In this document: positions 35,158 through 47,090 of the stretch, in pieces | How the letters are laid out: each line of letters opens with the position of its first letter | How positions within the stretch are numbered: the first letter of the stretch is position 1 | Source of the DNA: Triglochin maritima | Taxonomy: Eukaryota > Streptophyta > Magnoliopsida > Alismatales > Juncaginaceae | Length of the DNA stretch: 64,000 nt | Assembly: GCA_963682175.1 (NCBI GenBank) | Contig: OY821775.1 | Location: 9,954,501-10,018,500, forward strand | Reading direction: 5' to 3' | Notes under the pieces: model-generated | Database searches by the model: none | What the model saw: only the letters and a program-made list of their open reading frames with translations | Told to the model about the DNA's origin: nothing | Program-made: the position numbers and the translations under genes

Positions 35158-36427
35158 TGTTGATATTTTTTTATTTATACCGCAAGTGCACGACCGCGTT
35201 GAAGCGGTGGCAAGTACGGGTCGAACACAAGGAGGGAGAAATTCTTATATTTTTGTGATTTTCTTTGATTAAGGAAAGCAAAAGAGAAATAGTGTTGGTT
35301 TGAGATTTTTGGATTTATTTTTTTATCTTTCTAAAGCAAGAACAACAAGAAGAAATAACTATGGATGAGAGTCCAGTGGGTGGGAGTTATGAATCTTCGA
35401 GTTAGATTAGAGATTACGAAAATTATTATAAATCAAGTGAGATATTAAGCATCATATGATAATTGATTTAACAAAAACTCATATGATCAAAACACTAACA
35501 AGAAATTAAAATAAAAACGATCTCTCTTCTCTAACCCTAAATCCGTCACCCCCACCCTTTGGAGGGTTTTAGAAACCCATGGGGAGAAGATGAGGAGAAG
35601 GGGTCATGGAGATCATCGAGAGACTATGAAAACAAAAAGAAAGAAATATTATACTAAACTACGATCTACGAAAACAAATACAATTATTCTAAACATACAA
35701 CAAATTATTCTAAGAGAAGAATAAAGAACAACTAAATTATTTTACTCTACTAAAATTAAGAACATGAAATATTAATCTAAAACTAAGCTTACAAAAGAAA
35801 AAGACAATGGGGAAATAAATGGGCAGAATTTTATTGCATAGAATGTAATACAAAAAAGTTCCCCTCACAACACAATTTCGTGGCTATTTATAGTCAATAC
35901 AAGAAACCCTAGGTATCAATAAGGAAGTACACGTGTCATTACACAACTGGAAGAAATTGAGAGCCACGGATCGCAACCCAGGCGGCGTTTCCGCCGCACA
36001 TTGACCGTTAGATGCGGCGGAATCGCCGCATGGATGGTCCAGAATAATTTGGGATTTTGCGGGTGTGTTTTTGGTATGTGCTAGATGGCCTCCACACGTC
36101 TAAATCAATTATTTCATATCTTTGGAGATCCGAATTTGATTTCTTCTTGAATACTCCTCCAAAATAACTTTTTAGTTCTCCTAATTTGCGATCAGGTCCC
36201 TGGCTCCTTTATGTGATCAATTGTATTTCAACTTGAGCTTGAATCTCTAGCTAATTGGTCTTTGTGATCTATTTGAGTCCACTACATTCGTTTTAGCTCG
36301 AATATTGGTAAATTGCAATGTAACTCCTGAATTCTGCACAATTGCTCAAAACAATACCTTAGTAGCATTTATTTATATAAAAATAATCTAAATGAAAGAC
36401 ATATGATGCAATGTATGCAGTGCATCA
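35158..36427 (-). mobile_element. Solo LTR of the Athila-like gypsy family, inverted
   Basis: 1270 bp with the 5-bp duplication AACTT (35153-35157 and 36428-36432). On the minus strand it starts TGATGCACTGCATACATTGC, nearly the start of the 23343 LTR, and ends ATATCAACA. It is clearly diverged from the young LTRs (many substitutions and indels). It keeps two GC-rich palindromes at 35982 and 36014, also 32 bp apart. Confidence 0.9.
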
Positions 36428-36432
36428 AACTT

Positions 36433-37019
36433 CCTCACTTTGTGGCTTCAAGAGAAAAGAATCTACACTAGGTGACTCAAAGGAAAACAGACCGCACAAT
36501 GGTGGATCGAACGACACCCAAACCTTAAAGCGTAAACGGATATATACACTAAGGGCTAAGGCATTGAAGGGGTGAACAAGAAATGTCCAAAGAAACACTA
36601 AATATGTTCAGTTGTCAGCTTAGAAATCGATCGACTGAATCCCGATCGATTGACCGATATCAAAAATCCGATGAAGCTTGAACAATGTCTGTTAACTGGG
36701 AATCAGACGATCAAAAAGTAAACAATCAACCGATCTTGAAATTTTTGGAACTTCAAACTTACTCTGTCAAACGGGACACGATCGTCCGAATTACAATTGG
36801 TCGTCTGATTCAAAGTTCTAGTAACTCTCCAAGCTGATACTTTCAAATAGGAACAAATCTGATTGCTAGGCGGACGTCCGATCCAAAGTAGTGTTTTCAA
36901 GGTACAAAATTAACAATATACATAATATTCAATGGATAAATTGGTTAGTATGTAACACCATATCGATTTAAGATCATATCCATAAATATTCCTACGCAAT
37001 GATCTAAATTATATATGGT
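36433..37019. other. Unrecognised fragment with paired dyads
   Basis: No gene. Degenerate paired dyads start at 36628/36647, 36704/36723 and 36779/36798 (19 bp within each pair, about 75 bp between pairs), so this may be a fragment of an unidentified LTR. Its ends were not found. Confidence 0.5.
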
Positions 37020-37024
37020 CTTAT

Positions 37025-37916
37025 TGCTGGGAAATGGATGTAATATGCACTAACACGACACGGATTACACGCACCACGAAAATCGAATATTGAATGCGGA
37101 ATAATAACTTCTGACCCTCTCCCAAACTCAATGCAACAAGCAAACACAAATAAGATAAAAAATAGCAAGCAATCACACAACACACCTGAAGCAAACCACG
37201 ACACACGCGATTTTACAAGGTTCAGCAAGATGTCTACGTCCTTGGGGGGTCTCCTGCGGATTTCCTTTCCTTGAAGCTCTTCTCCAACAAGAGAAGTCTC
37301 CGAGATTACAAAAGTTTGGAAGCAATATGTCTCCCAAATCACTCTAGATCTCTCTCTAGCCTAATCTCTCTCAAGGAAATAAGTACTGTATGTTATGTTA
37401 CACGATTAGGGCAAAAAAACTATTTATAATGGGCTAAATTCGTACAGAGAATAATTCAGATCGTGCATAACTGCCTCCAAACGGTCGACCGGGATTGCCC
37501 ATCGGTCGACCGAACTTTGGTTACTTCGCGTAACTGCCAGCATTCGGTCGACCGCTCGCCCCGAGCCGGTCGACCGTTCCGCGCTTCTGAATAGCGCCCG
37601 AAGCTCCTGGACGTTTTCGGTCGACCGCGAGTCCAACACCGGTCAACCGATCTGCATGACGATTTTCATCTCGCATCTACTGTCGTTTTTCGGTCGACCG
37701 CGTGCCCAGCACCGGTCGACCGGATCTCGATCAATCCTGAGGTCCAAATCTACTGACGTTTTTCGGTCGACCGAATTCCCCGAACCGGTCGACCGTTCCT
37801 CGATCTGTTCCGAACCCCATGACTCCTAGAGTAATTCGGTCGACCAGACACTTAAAGTTCCGGTCGACCGATTCTCCCTGAATTCCTGTATTAACAATTA
37901 TAAACCAAATCCAACA
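37025..37916 (-). repeat. 3' LTR of the copia element
   Basis: 892 bp. The outer end is slightly diverged (TGCTGGGAAATGG against TGTTGGGAGGGGG in the other LTR). Paired palindromes (CGGTCGACCG) occupy 37482-37870. Confidence 0.95.
37482..37870. repeat. Six paired palindromes, 21-24 bp within pairs, 63/73/73/73/73 bp between pairs
   Basis: CGGTCGACCG or a one-to-two-base variant starts at 37482/37503, 37545/37567, 37618/37640, 37691/37713, 37764/37786 and 37837/37861. The sequences between sites vary much more than the sites and their spacing. Confidence 0.95.
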
Positions 37917-37929
37917 ATCTCCACCTTGG
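37917..37929 (-). promoter_or_regulatory. Polypurine tract of the copia element
   Basis: On the minus strand AAGGTGGAGAT directly precedes the 3' LTR, the usual site of plus-strand priming. Confidence 0.7.
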
Positions 37930-38020
37930 TTTAGAATTGTTACCTTAGCCATCTCTGATCCGCATCCTTCGTGCTTCCTAGAAGCACCTTTAGCGCTACC
38001 CCCCGGAGCGCTTCTCCTTC

Positions 38021-41000
38021 TCACTCTCTGAGGACATTGAGAAGCTTCGAGCACAACTCGAACTTCTCCCGATTGACGACCTTCGTCATCATATCTGCAG
38101 GATTCTCATTCGTGTCGATTTTCTGAAGAACAACCTGCCCTTCTTCGATCCATTCTCGGATCTTGTGGTACCTTACTTCAATATGTTTGGTCCTTGAATG
38201 GAACGTCTGATCCTTGGCTAGATAAATTGCACTTTGACTATCGCAATGCAATTTGGTCACTTCCTATTCCATCCCCAAAGAGCTAACCAAACCCTTCAAC
38301 CATATAGTTTTTTTCCCGGCATCGACAACAGCTATGTACTCCGCTTCCGTTGTAGACAACGCGGTAGTATGTTGGAGAACCGATCACCAACTCACTAAAC
38401 CTCCACCCAAAGTGAATATGTACCCTGTTGTGGACCTCCGTTTATCCAGATCTCCAACGTAATCTGAATTGACGTACCCGTCCACTGCCTTTGTGCTCCA
38501 TCTTTAGGGAACTTTAAGCTAACATCAATGGTTCCCTTCAGGTGCTTTAACATCCACTTCAACGCTTCCCAATGTTCTTTTCCCGTGTTAGCCATATAAC
38601 GACTCACGAGACTAACTGCGCGTGAAATGTCTGGCCTAATGCAGATCATATCATACATAACGGATCCGACTGCACTAGCATATGAAACTCTCTCCATATC
38701 TCTCCTTCATATCTCTCCTTTCCTTTTCAGTAGAGGGGATGCACTTCAACGAGAGCTTGAAGTGAGCACTAATAGGTGTGGCCACCTGCTTGGCGTTCTT
38801 GAGATTGTACCTCTCGAGTATCTTCCGGATATAACTCCTTTGAGTGAGCAGAATTTCATCTCTCTCGGTATCCCTGGAGATTTCCATACCGAGAATCTTC
38901 TTTGCACTCCCAAGGTCTTTCATCTCAAACTCCCCGTGAAGCTTCAGTTTGCTTCATATCCTTAGCCGTGATCAACATGTCATCCACATATAAAAGCAAG
39001 AACACGTGTGTGCCGTCTCCAAGACTCCACAAGTATACACAGCTATCATAATCGCACCGTACAAAACCATTATTAATCATAAATAAACCGAACATTTTGT
39101 ACCACTGCCTCGGCGATTGCTTAAGTCCATAGAGGGACTTCTTCAGCTTGCATACTTGTCCTTCCTTGCCTCATGCGATGAACCCATCCGGCTGCCTCAT
39201 ATAGATTTCTTCCTCTATGTGCCCATGAAGAAAAGTTGTCTTCACGTCCATCTGCTCTAACTCCATGTTGTTCATAGCTGCCATAGCTAACAACACCCTA
39301 ATAGAGGTATGCTTTACAACGGGTGAGAAGATCTCGTTGTAATCGACCCCTTCCTTCTGAGCATATCCTTTTGCCACCAACCTTGCTTTATACTTTATCT
39401 CCTCCATAGGAGATGACCCTTCCTTCTTCATGAAGATCCACTTGCACCCAATCACACGTTTTCCCTTGGGGAGGTCCGTTAACTCCCAAGTTTGATTCTT
39501 ATAAAGAGACTCCATCTCTTCGGTCATGGCCATCATCCACTTGTTCTTGTCCTCCTGCTCAACAGCTTCTTCAAATGTGCAAGGGTCCCCACATTCGGTA
39601 ACAAGTGCAAACGCAATACTAGCATCATCGTGACCATACCTCAGCGGTGCCTTTGTGATCCTCCTCTGTCTTCCTTGAGCAATACTCTCTTGCTCAGCTT
39701 CCTCCTCTACACGTGAGTTCATTGTTTCTTGCTAAACTTCTTGATTCAATTCTTCCCTAGAAGTTGTGACCCCAACTTCAATTTCGTCTTCCCGCATGGG
39801 AACCTCTTGCTGCTCTTTCTCCTCAAGTACCTTGAGCAAACTCGTCTCATCAAAGACCACATTACTCCGTAGGAGTACCTTCTTGCTCACCGGATCCCAA
39901 AGATTATATCCTTTCACCGTCCTATCGTAACCAAGGAATATGCACTCCTTCGATTTCGAATCCAGCTTCGACCGTTGTGTCTCATCGACCAACGCATAGG
40001 CTTTGCATCCAAATATCCTAAGCCTCGAGTAATCAAATTGCTCACCCGTCCACACTTCCTGAGGCGTCTTTAATTCAAGTGCTGATGACGGTGAGATATT
40101 TACCAAGTAGCAAGCAAGATCTATTGCTTCCGCCCAGAAATCCTTCGACAAATTTGCATGAAGCCTCATGCTCCTTGCCCGTTCACATAGTGTTCTGTTC
40201 ATCCTTTCAGCTACGTCGTTTTGTTCCGGACTCCGCGGTGTAGTGAAATGCCTCGTGACGCCATCTTTCTCACAGAAAATTGCAAACTCCCTTGAGGTGT
40301 ACTCACCTCCATTATCTGTCCGTAAGTACTTAACAAATTTTCCTGTACTTTTCTCTACTTGGGCATTCCATGCTTTAAACTTATCAAATACATCAAATTT
40401 ATTTTTCAGAAAATAAACTCATACCTTCCTTGAGAAGTCGTCAATGAATGTGATGAAATATTCGGCTCCACCCTTTGACCGAACCTGAGCCGGTCCCCAG
40501 ACGTCTGAGTGCACATACTCCAGAATTCCCTTCGTCTTGTGGATGGCCATCTTGAATCGAATCCTGTGCTGTTTACCGAAGACACAATACTTGCAAAAAT
40601 CCAATTTGCAGCTCTTAACACCCTTCAGCAGTCCTTGTTTGTGTAGCTCACACAAACCCTTTTCCGACATATGACCAAGCCTCATATGCCAAAGTGCGGT
40701 GTCGTCTTCGTCTCGTGCAACGTTTGCTGCACGTTTTCCTGCTACTGCATTCCCTAGCATCCAATACAAGTTGCCCACTTTGGTTCCCTTTATCACTGTC
40801 ATCGCCCCATGAGTGATCTTAATCTTCCTGTCCCCGCCGGACCATCTCCACCCGAGAGCATCAAGCTCTCCTAGAGAAATCAGATTCTTCTTCAACTTCG
40901 GTACGTGACACACACCCGTCAGTGTTCGAATGCACGCATCGAACATCTTGAATTGTATGGAACCAATACCGACGGTAGTGCACGGTGCATCGTTGCCCAT

Positions 41001-41947
41001 AACAACGATCCCTCCTTTCAGTGGCTCATAAGATGTGAACCACTCCTTATCCGGGCACATGTGAAATGATGCTCCTGTATCCAAAATCCATCCAGATGAT
41101 GATTTGTCAATACCTGCAGCGCAAACTGTTAGAACGTCGACTTCGTTCTTCTCCTCCACCACACTGGCGGAATTGTACCCGTCTTTCCCTTTCTGCAGGG
41201 ACTCCTTGAAGGCCCTACAATCACACTTCATATGACCAACCTTCTTGCAGAAAAACATTCAAAGGATCTCCCCTTTGATTTGGACCGGCCCCTTCCGTTG
41301 CTTCTTCCTTTGTTACCCGTCCTGCCTCTTTCCGGTGTTGCGATCAATCCTTCACCCTTCTCGAAAGAGCTACTACCAGAATTCCTCCTTGCATCGTAGG
41401 AGATCAGCGTGCCCTTGACCTCCTCCAACACCAACGAATCCTTGCCATATATGATCGTATTCACCAAGTTCTCAAACGAGTCCGGCAGCGACGTCAATAA
41501 CAACATTGCCTTGTCTACATCCTCCATCTTGTCCTCAAGCTGAGTCAGATCGGCTATCAACTTATTGAACACCGAGAGATGCTCAATGAACGGTGTGTTC
41601 TCCTTCATCCGAAGCATGTACAGCTGACGCTTCAGATTCAACTTGTTGCTAAGGTTCTTCTTCATGAACCTTTCCTCCACAAGTTTCCAATATTCTACCG
41701 CGATCTTCGCTGATTCCTCGAAAAGCAAATCATCCGAGAGGCACAACTCGATAATTCCAATAGCCCGAAGATTCAGACTCTCCCACTTTTCGTCGGTCAT
41801 CTTCGACGACATCTTCTCATCCCCATCCAACGTCAGCAATAGCCCGTCCGTTTGAGACATCACCTTACGAACCCTCCGTTGCCATGTTGAGAAGTTCCCT
41901 TTCCCGGTGAATTTCTCCACCCGAAAATTCCGCGCTTCCTCCGCCAT
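38021..41947 (-). pseudogene. Copia gag-pol polyprotein, frameshifted and with stop codons
   Basis: Start ATG 41947 (MAEEARNFRVEKF), 17 bases after the primer site. Gag (UBN2-like) runs to a zinc knuckle split by a one-base loss in a T run near 41253; the second half is FCKKVGHMKCDC. Protease has DTGASFHM. Pre-integrase and integrase show HMRLGHMSEKGL and YVHSDVWGPAQ, then a TGA at 40421-40419, then PEQNDVAERMNRTLCERARS. Reverse transcriptase shows WELTDLPKGKRVIGCKWIF and LEQMDVKTTFLHGHIEEEIY, then TGA after FIA (39171), then further frame breaks. RNase H ends with CDSQSAIYLAKDQTFHSRTKHIE and a stop at 38021. The breaks preclude a functional polyprotein. Confidence 0.9.
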
Positions 41948-41963
41948 CGTAAGTGCAACCAAA

Positions 41964-41975
41964 GCTCTGATACCA
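41964..41975 (-). promoter_or_regulatory. Primer binding site, tRNA-iMet type (copia)
   Basis: TGGTATCAGAGC on the minus strand, two bases inside the 5' LTR, complementary to the initiator tRNA-Met 3' end. Confidence 0.9.
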
Positions 41976-41977
41976 GC

Positions 41978-42876
41978 TGTTGGGAGGGGGATCTAATATG
42001 CACTAACACGACACGGATTACACGCACCACGAAAATCGAATATTGAATGCGGAATAATAACTTCTGAGTTCTGACCCTCTCCCAAACTCAATGCAACAAG
42101 CAAACACAAATAAGATAAAAAAATAGGAAGCAATCACACAACACACCTGAAGCAAACCACGACACACATGATTTTACAAGGTTCGGCAAGATGCCTACGT
42201 CCTTGGGGGGTCTCCTGCGGATTTCCTTTCCTTGAAGCTCTTCTCCAACAAGAGAAGTCTCCGAGATTACAAAAGTTTGGAAGCAATATGTCTCCCAAAT
42301 CACTCTAGATCTCTCTCTAGCCTAATCTCTCTCAAGGAAATAAGTAATGTATGTTATGTTACAAGATTAGGGCAAAAAATCTATTTATAATGGGCTAAAT
42401 TCGTACAGAGAATAATTCAGATCGTGCATAACTGCCTCCAAACGGTCGACCGGAATTGCCCATCGGTCGACCGAACTTTGGTTAGTTCGCGTAACTGCCA
42501 GCATTCGGTCGACCGCTCGCCCCGAGCCGGTCGACCATTCCGCGCTTCTGAATAGCGCCCGAAGCTCCTGAACGTTTTCGGTCGACCGCGAGTTCAACAC
42601 CGGTCGACCGATCTGCATGACGATTTTCATCTCGCATCTACTGTCGCTTTTCGGTCGACCGCGTGCCCAGCACCGGTCGACCGGATCTCGATCGATCCTG
42701 AGTTCCAAATCTACTGACGTTTTTCGGTCGACCGAATTCCCCGAACCGGTCGACCGTTCCTCGATCTGTTCCGAGCCCCATGACTCCTGGAGTAATTCAG
42801 TCGACCGGACACTTAAGTTCCGGTCGACCGATTCTCCCTGAATTCCTATATTAACAATTATAAACCAAATCCAACA
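41978..42876 (-). repeat. 5' LTR of the copia element
   Basis: 899 bp, near-identical to the 3' LTR with scattered substitutions and small indels. The paired palindromes are kept at the same spacing (42443/42464, 42506/42528, 42579/42601, 42652 and on). Confidence 0.95.
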
Positions 42877-42881
42877 CTTAT

Positions 42882-45017
42882 CACGTGTATATCTATAATA
42901 AAGTCTCATTGTGAAAAGGCTTTTACAATATATCATCTTTGACACGTTTTGACAATTTTATTGCTTTTTTCACGTTTAGATCATTTTCAGCGCTTTTTTT
43001 CTTCTGTAGACCCTATAATTTATCATTGGCTTAGATTCATATAAATTGAAAATTTTACATCAGGACTTTAGACCATGTACAACTTCTCAGTTTTGATGAA
43101 CTTCGCTAGAGGACAACAATATAAGGACAATTCAAGGTTCGATATGGAGGCAAAAAATATCATTCATTGGGTAGTAATAGTAACGCCACTACAAATGAGC
43201 TCAGTTCTCTTCATGTATATATTTTTATTAATTTTCCAACTTATATGAATTTACCAATAGGCAACAACAATAGGGACGGTATAAAATGTGACATGTCAAA
43301 CGTAAAAACTTATCTTTCTTTTTTTCGAAGTTGGCCAAGCAATAAACCTTTAAAAATAATGGACAACTAAAATTTTCATATCCTTAATTATATTGTGCTA
43401 TCAATGCAATTCAACAAAAAAAAGTATCTATTGCATTATTTCTTCTATAAAAAAAAGTCAAAAGTATATTTTGTCCTCTCAGTCTTCGTGACATACCTAT
43501 GCAATGATGTGAAGTACGAGATGAAGAAATAATTTATATAAATTTGTTCTTGCTGGAACAAGTGTTGTGGAACAAGGAATATATACGTGCTGTAGCTGGC
43601 AATTTTATAAGCAGACGTGTACAACTAATTGTGATTCTGTGCTTAAGTTGGATGTGCATTATTGGTTTGGTTTGCATAATAAAAAGTGTTATGTTTGTGG
43701 TTGATGTCCGGTTGGTTTCTACTTAATTCTGACGTTTAGTTGGCAATTCATGCTGATGTTGTGGTTGATACAAAATACAAGTGGCCACAAAGTGTATTCT
43801 TTCGTGCCGAAAAAGTGAATGCAGTACTCTTACTTTGGACTTATTTCGTTTGAGATTTTCGTTACCTTGTTAGTTTACGTAATCTGTATATAGATAAATG
43901 TAGATTTGAGTATATTTCTAAATTATAATGATTTTTTTTGCTTGACTAAAATTTTAAAAGGTTTGTGAACTTTTTTTTGTTGCTTGGATACACTTTCTCC
44001 TTTCATAGTTTTTCATGGTACACTTGAAAAGTTGCGATGGTACAGATAATATGAGTCAATTGGCTGATACTGTTAGATTTATATAGTTTCGATAGGATAT
44101 TTGGCACATTAGCCATCAACTATACTGTATATATATTGCAAGTTTTAATCGATCTTAAATGGTAGGACCGTAGGATCGATGTGGGAGGAGGAGGAGTCTG
44201 TGATAGGTTTTAACTTTAACTGTATTACTATTGCTTGAGTTTGATTCCAATTATCCATGATCACAACCTTCATAATTGAAGATCGTACTAAGATATTTAA
44301 AACTGTGTTGGATTATGCATCAGGAACTAATGTCGATCTTCTTTCTATCCATAGTACTTTATTATTTCAATAATTGACGTTGTTTGGTAAACCTATTCTT
44401 AATTCCCACGTCCACAACTGGATATCCTTCTCATGAAGGAAATTGTACTCACCGCGTATATAACAACTTCGCTATATATGCATTGTCAGGTTGGTGGATG
44501 TCCAACACCGAAGACGCACATGTGCATGAGAATAATACATAAAGAGGAGAATTAAGCTGGAACGCGTCTGAATAAGAACTCACAACGGTTGAACAAAGAA
44601 ACTACTCAATATGTTATTGTAGGGTCAGATTCATTGTGTTAATAATTAAAATATATATTGGCATAAGTTACCTACTAGTCTACTAGTATGTACGTAGTAT
44701 GTGTCTGAATGAGCATGATAAATATATATTAATGCAAACTCAGCGAGGGGATCTTTTACATTATACTTGATAATAGTCATAGGCTCATAGCAACAAAGAT
44801 GGATATTAATTAATTTACTAAAATTAGTACAATATGCATGCAGATATATATTATAAAGACAGATATTGATTTTCGGTCTACAAACTCTCTTCCTATTTAC
44901 ATTATTAATATCTCAAGGAAAGGTTATTCGATCCACAAGAAATTCTTCGTAAGAGTCAATAGACTCTTCCACCTTAGAGGGGCATTTGGAGAACGGCTAG
45001 ATAGTGACAAAGGGATA
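42882..45017. other. AT-rich intergenic DNA, no feature recognised
   Basis: Only short ORFs without recognisable protein content. No terminal repeats, RNA genes or element ends could be supported. Confidence 0.4.
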
Positions 45018-45022
45018 GCTTG

Positions 45023-46967
45023 TGTAATAACCTAACCTAAACACCTTAATTAACTAAACCTAAACCTAATTAACATTAATCTAATCTTGGAACAGTGAAG
45101 CATGAGGTGTTGGAATGTGAGAGGAGAGAGAATTGGTGGGTTTTGATTGGTTGAGGTGTAGGTTGGTTTGCCTATTTAAGGAGAAGTTGTGGAGGAGTTT
45201 AGGGTTGGCGTTTTTCTTCACCTAAACCCTATCCAGAGCGTGAGAGGAGTGAATTCGGAGAAGAAGAAGAAGAAGGAGAAGAAGAGAAGGAGAGGAAGTG
45301 AAGGAGGAGAGTTGGGTTAGGCTTGCTGAAGCTTGGGAGGCTTCCACAACCGTCGAAAAGGTATGTCAAATCTTCATTATAACTCACATAAGCCTTGTGA
45401 GTGTTGGGGATCGACGTTGGTGTCGAATTCCCCGTCGGATTGCAACCAATTCAGAGGTTGAAGACGACGATCGGTCGACCGGTGCATGTGGGCAGTCGAC
45501 CGATCCTATTATTATATTTATGTTTACCCGCGAACGGTCGAACGATGTCTTAGGACGGTCGACCGTTATGCCAGATTTGTGAGGGAAAAGGGTTGATGTT
45601 GTTATCGGTCGAACGGGACCACTTAGCCGGTCGACCGAATAACAATGAGAATGGGTCGGTTGGGGATTTTGACTTATTAAACGGTCGAACGTCCTTAACC
45701 TTGTTCGACCGATCTATTCGATGCTAAGTCGGTTGGGAGCATTGACCATCAAAACGGTCGACCGCTCTTCAACTTTCGGTCGACCGACTGAGCATTTTAA
45801 TTAAGCAGTAGAGTGCAAGTGATGTTTCGGTCGAACTGTATAGCAGTTCCGGTCGACCGAATGTCACTTGGGCAAGATACTGAGATTTCCTGTTATCGGT
45901 TGAACGACCCCTTGGTTCGACCGATCGGATATATATTGTATAAAATTGTATAGCGTAGACCATCCAAACGGTCGACCGCTAGATGACTTTTGTTCGACCG
46001 ATTGGTCGGTAATTCGGTTGGCGTGGTTCGACCGGTAGACTTGTTTGTACAGTACTGGGTACTGTGTGGGGGACCGGTCGACCGGTGTGCTTTTAGCGGT
46101 CGACCGATCTGCCGCAGGTTGGTGGATTTATCCACACGCGATCCGTTGAGTATAGGTCGACTACCGGCTCCGAGGCGACGGTTGATTACCGGCTTTGAGA
46201 GCGACGGATTTCACCTTCGACGAAGGCGTATTATTGTATTACTGTTGCCTCTCTTACCGAGCGGGGTGTGAGGGATGTGTGTCGTAAACCTTGGGCTGTT
46301 TGCGAGGGTTTAGCGGTAGGCCGAGGATGTTCCGGCAGGGGGCGCGTCTGGCGGCTCTTGGGGGAGCAGCGGTTGTCGTCTGACCCGAGTTGTGTATTCG
46401 GCGGGCTGACTCGCTCCTGGGGTGGCGGCGTGTACCGGGGGTTCCTTCCTGCACTTTTGGGGAGCAGTGGTGTCGACTGACCCTTGTGAGGCAGCGGTGG
46501 ACTGACTTGACCCTAGTGGCAGGAGTGGTTCAGTGCCGCGGAGGCGGTGAGGGCATTATTGTGGGCCCGAGATGGATGATCATGTGCATAGCATTGCATT
46601 GTCTTTAATTCCTTTTTATATTTTAGGAGGTTTGGTATACGGGGTTCCTTCAGGGAACTCAGGCATGTTTGTTTGTTTTCATTTCAGGTAGCGAGTAGCA
46701 TTTGAGTCAGGTGGTGACCGAGGAGAGTGCCCCCGGGATCAGATCCTGTTCTCTTTTATATCTTCTTTTGTTTGAGGTAGTGATTACATGTATATTCACT
46801 TTTGTTGTAATCACAGTTGACTCATTTGTATAGTTTGACTTCCACGTGGATCTACATCTCATATATTTTATATATATGTTGGTTTGTTTTCCCGTGACGT
46901 GCCCTGTGTTGACCGTTGACGGTCTTTATTATTGTTTAAATTTTCCGCTATTTTCGGGTACGTTACA
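45023..46967 (+). repeat. 5' LTR of the Tekay-like gypsy element
   Basis: 1945 bp. A likely TATA box (TATTTAAG) is near 45173. Paired CGGTCGACCG-type palindromes fill 45472-46106. Confidence 0.95.
45472..46106. repeat. Paired palindromes in the gypsy LTR, about 21-22 bp within pairs and about 72 bp between pairs
   Basis: First members start at 45472, 45535, 45606, 45682, 45755, 45828, 45897 and 45969 (steps 63, 71, 76, 73, 73, 69, 72). Partners follow mostly at 21-22 bp (20 and 17 bp in two degenerate pairs). A final pair is at 46075/46097. Sites vary as CGGTCGACCG, CGGTCGAACG and TGTTCGACCG. The 3' LTR repeats the pattern. Confidence 0.9.
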
Positions 46968-46970
46968 ATT

Positions 46971-46982
46971 TGGTATCAGAGC
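46971..46982 (+). promoter_or_regulatory. Primer binding site, tRNA-iMet type (gypsy)
   Basis: TGGTATCAGAGC three bases after the 5' LTR. Confidence 0.9.
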
Positions 46983-47090
46983 GTTGATCTCGGCGTACTT
47001 GTCCAAAGAAACCACCTTTGAGTTAGGAGTTAGGGCTAGAGGATCATGCATGCACATATTATATTGATATTGTCTTGTTTCCTTTGGCAG

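Larger units (their letters stand above)
37025..42876 (-). mobile_element. Full-length Ty1/copia element, coding disabled
   Basis: 5852 bp on the minus strand with LTRs at 41978-42876 (5') and 37025-37916 (3') and the 5-bp duplication CTTAT (37020-37024 and 42877-42881). The primer site TGGTATCAGAGC and a purine tract are in place. The domain order gag, protease, integrase, reverse transcriptase, RNase H is that of Ty1/copia; a Tork-like lineage is my guess. The coding region carries a frameshift and several stop codons. The LTRs carry strikingly regular paired palindromes. Confidence 0.95.

Noticed and set aside
45990..46608. Small ORFs repeated in both gypsy LTRs
   Set aside because: They lie in LTR sequence dominated by palindromes and have no protein features.
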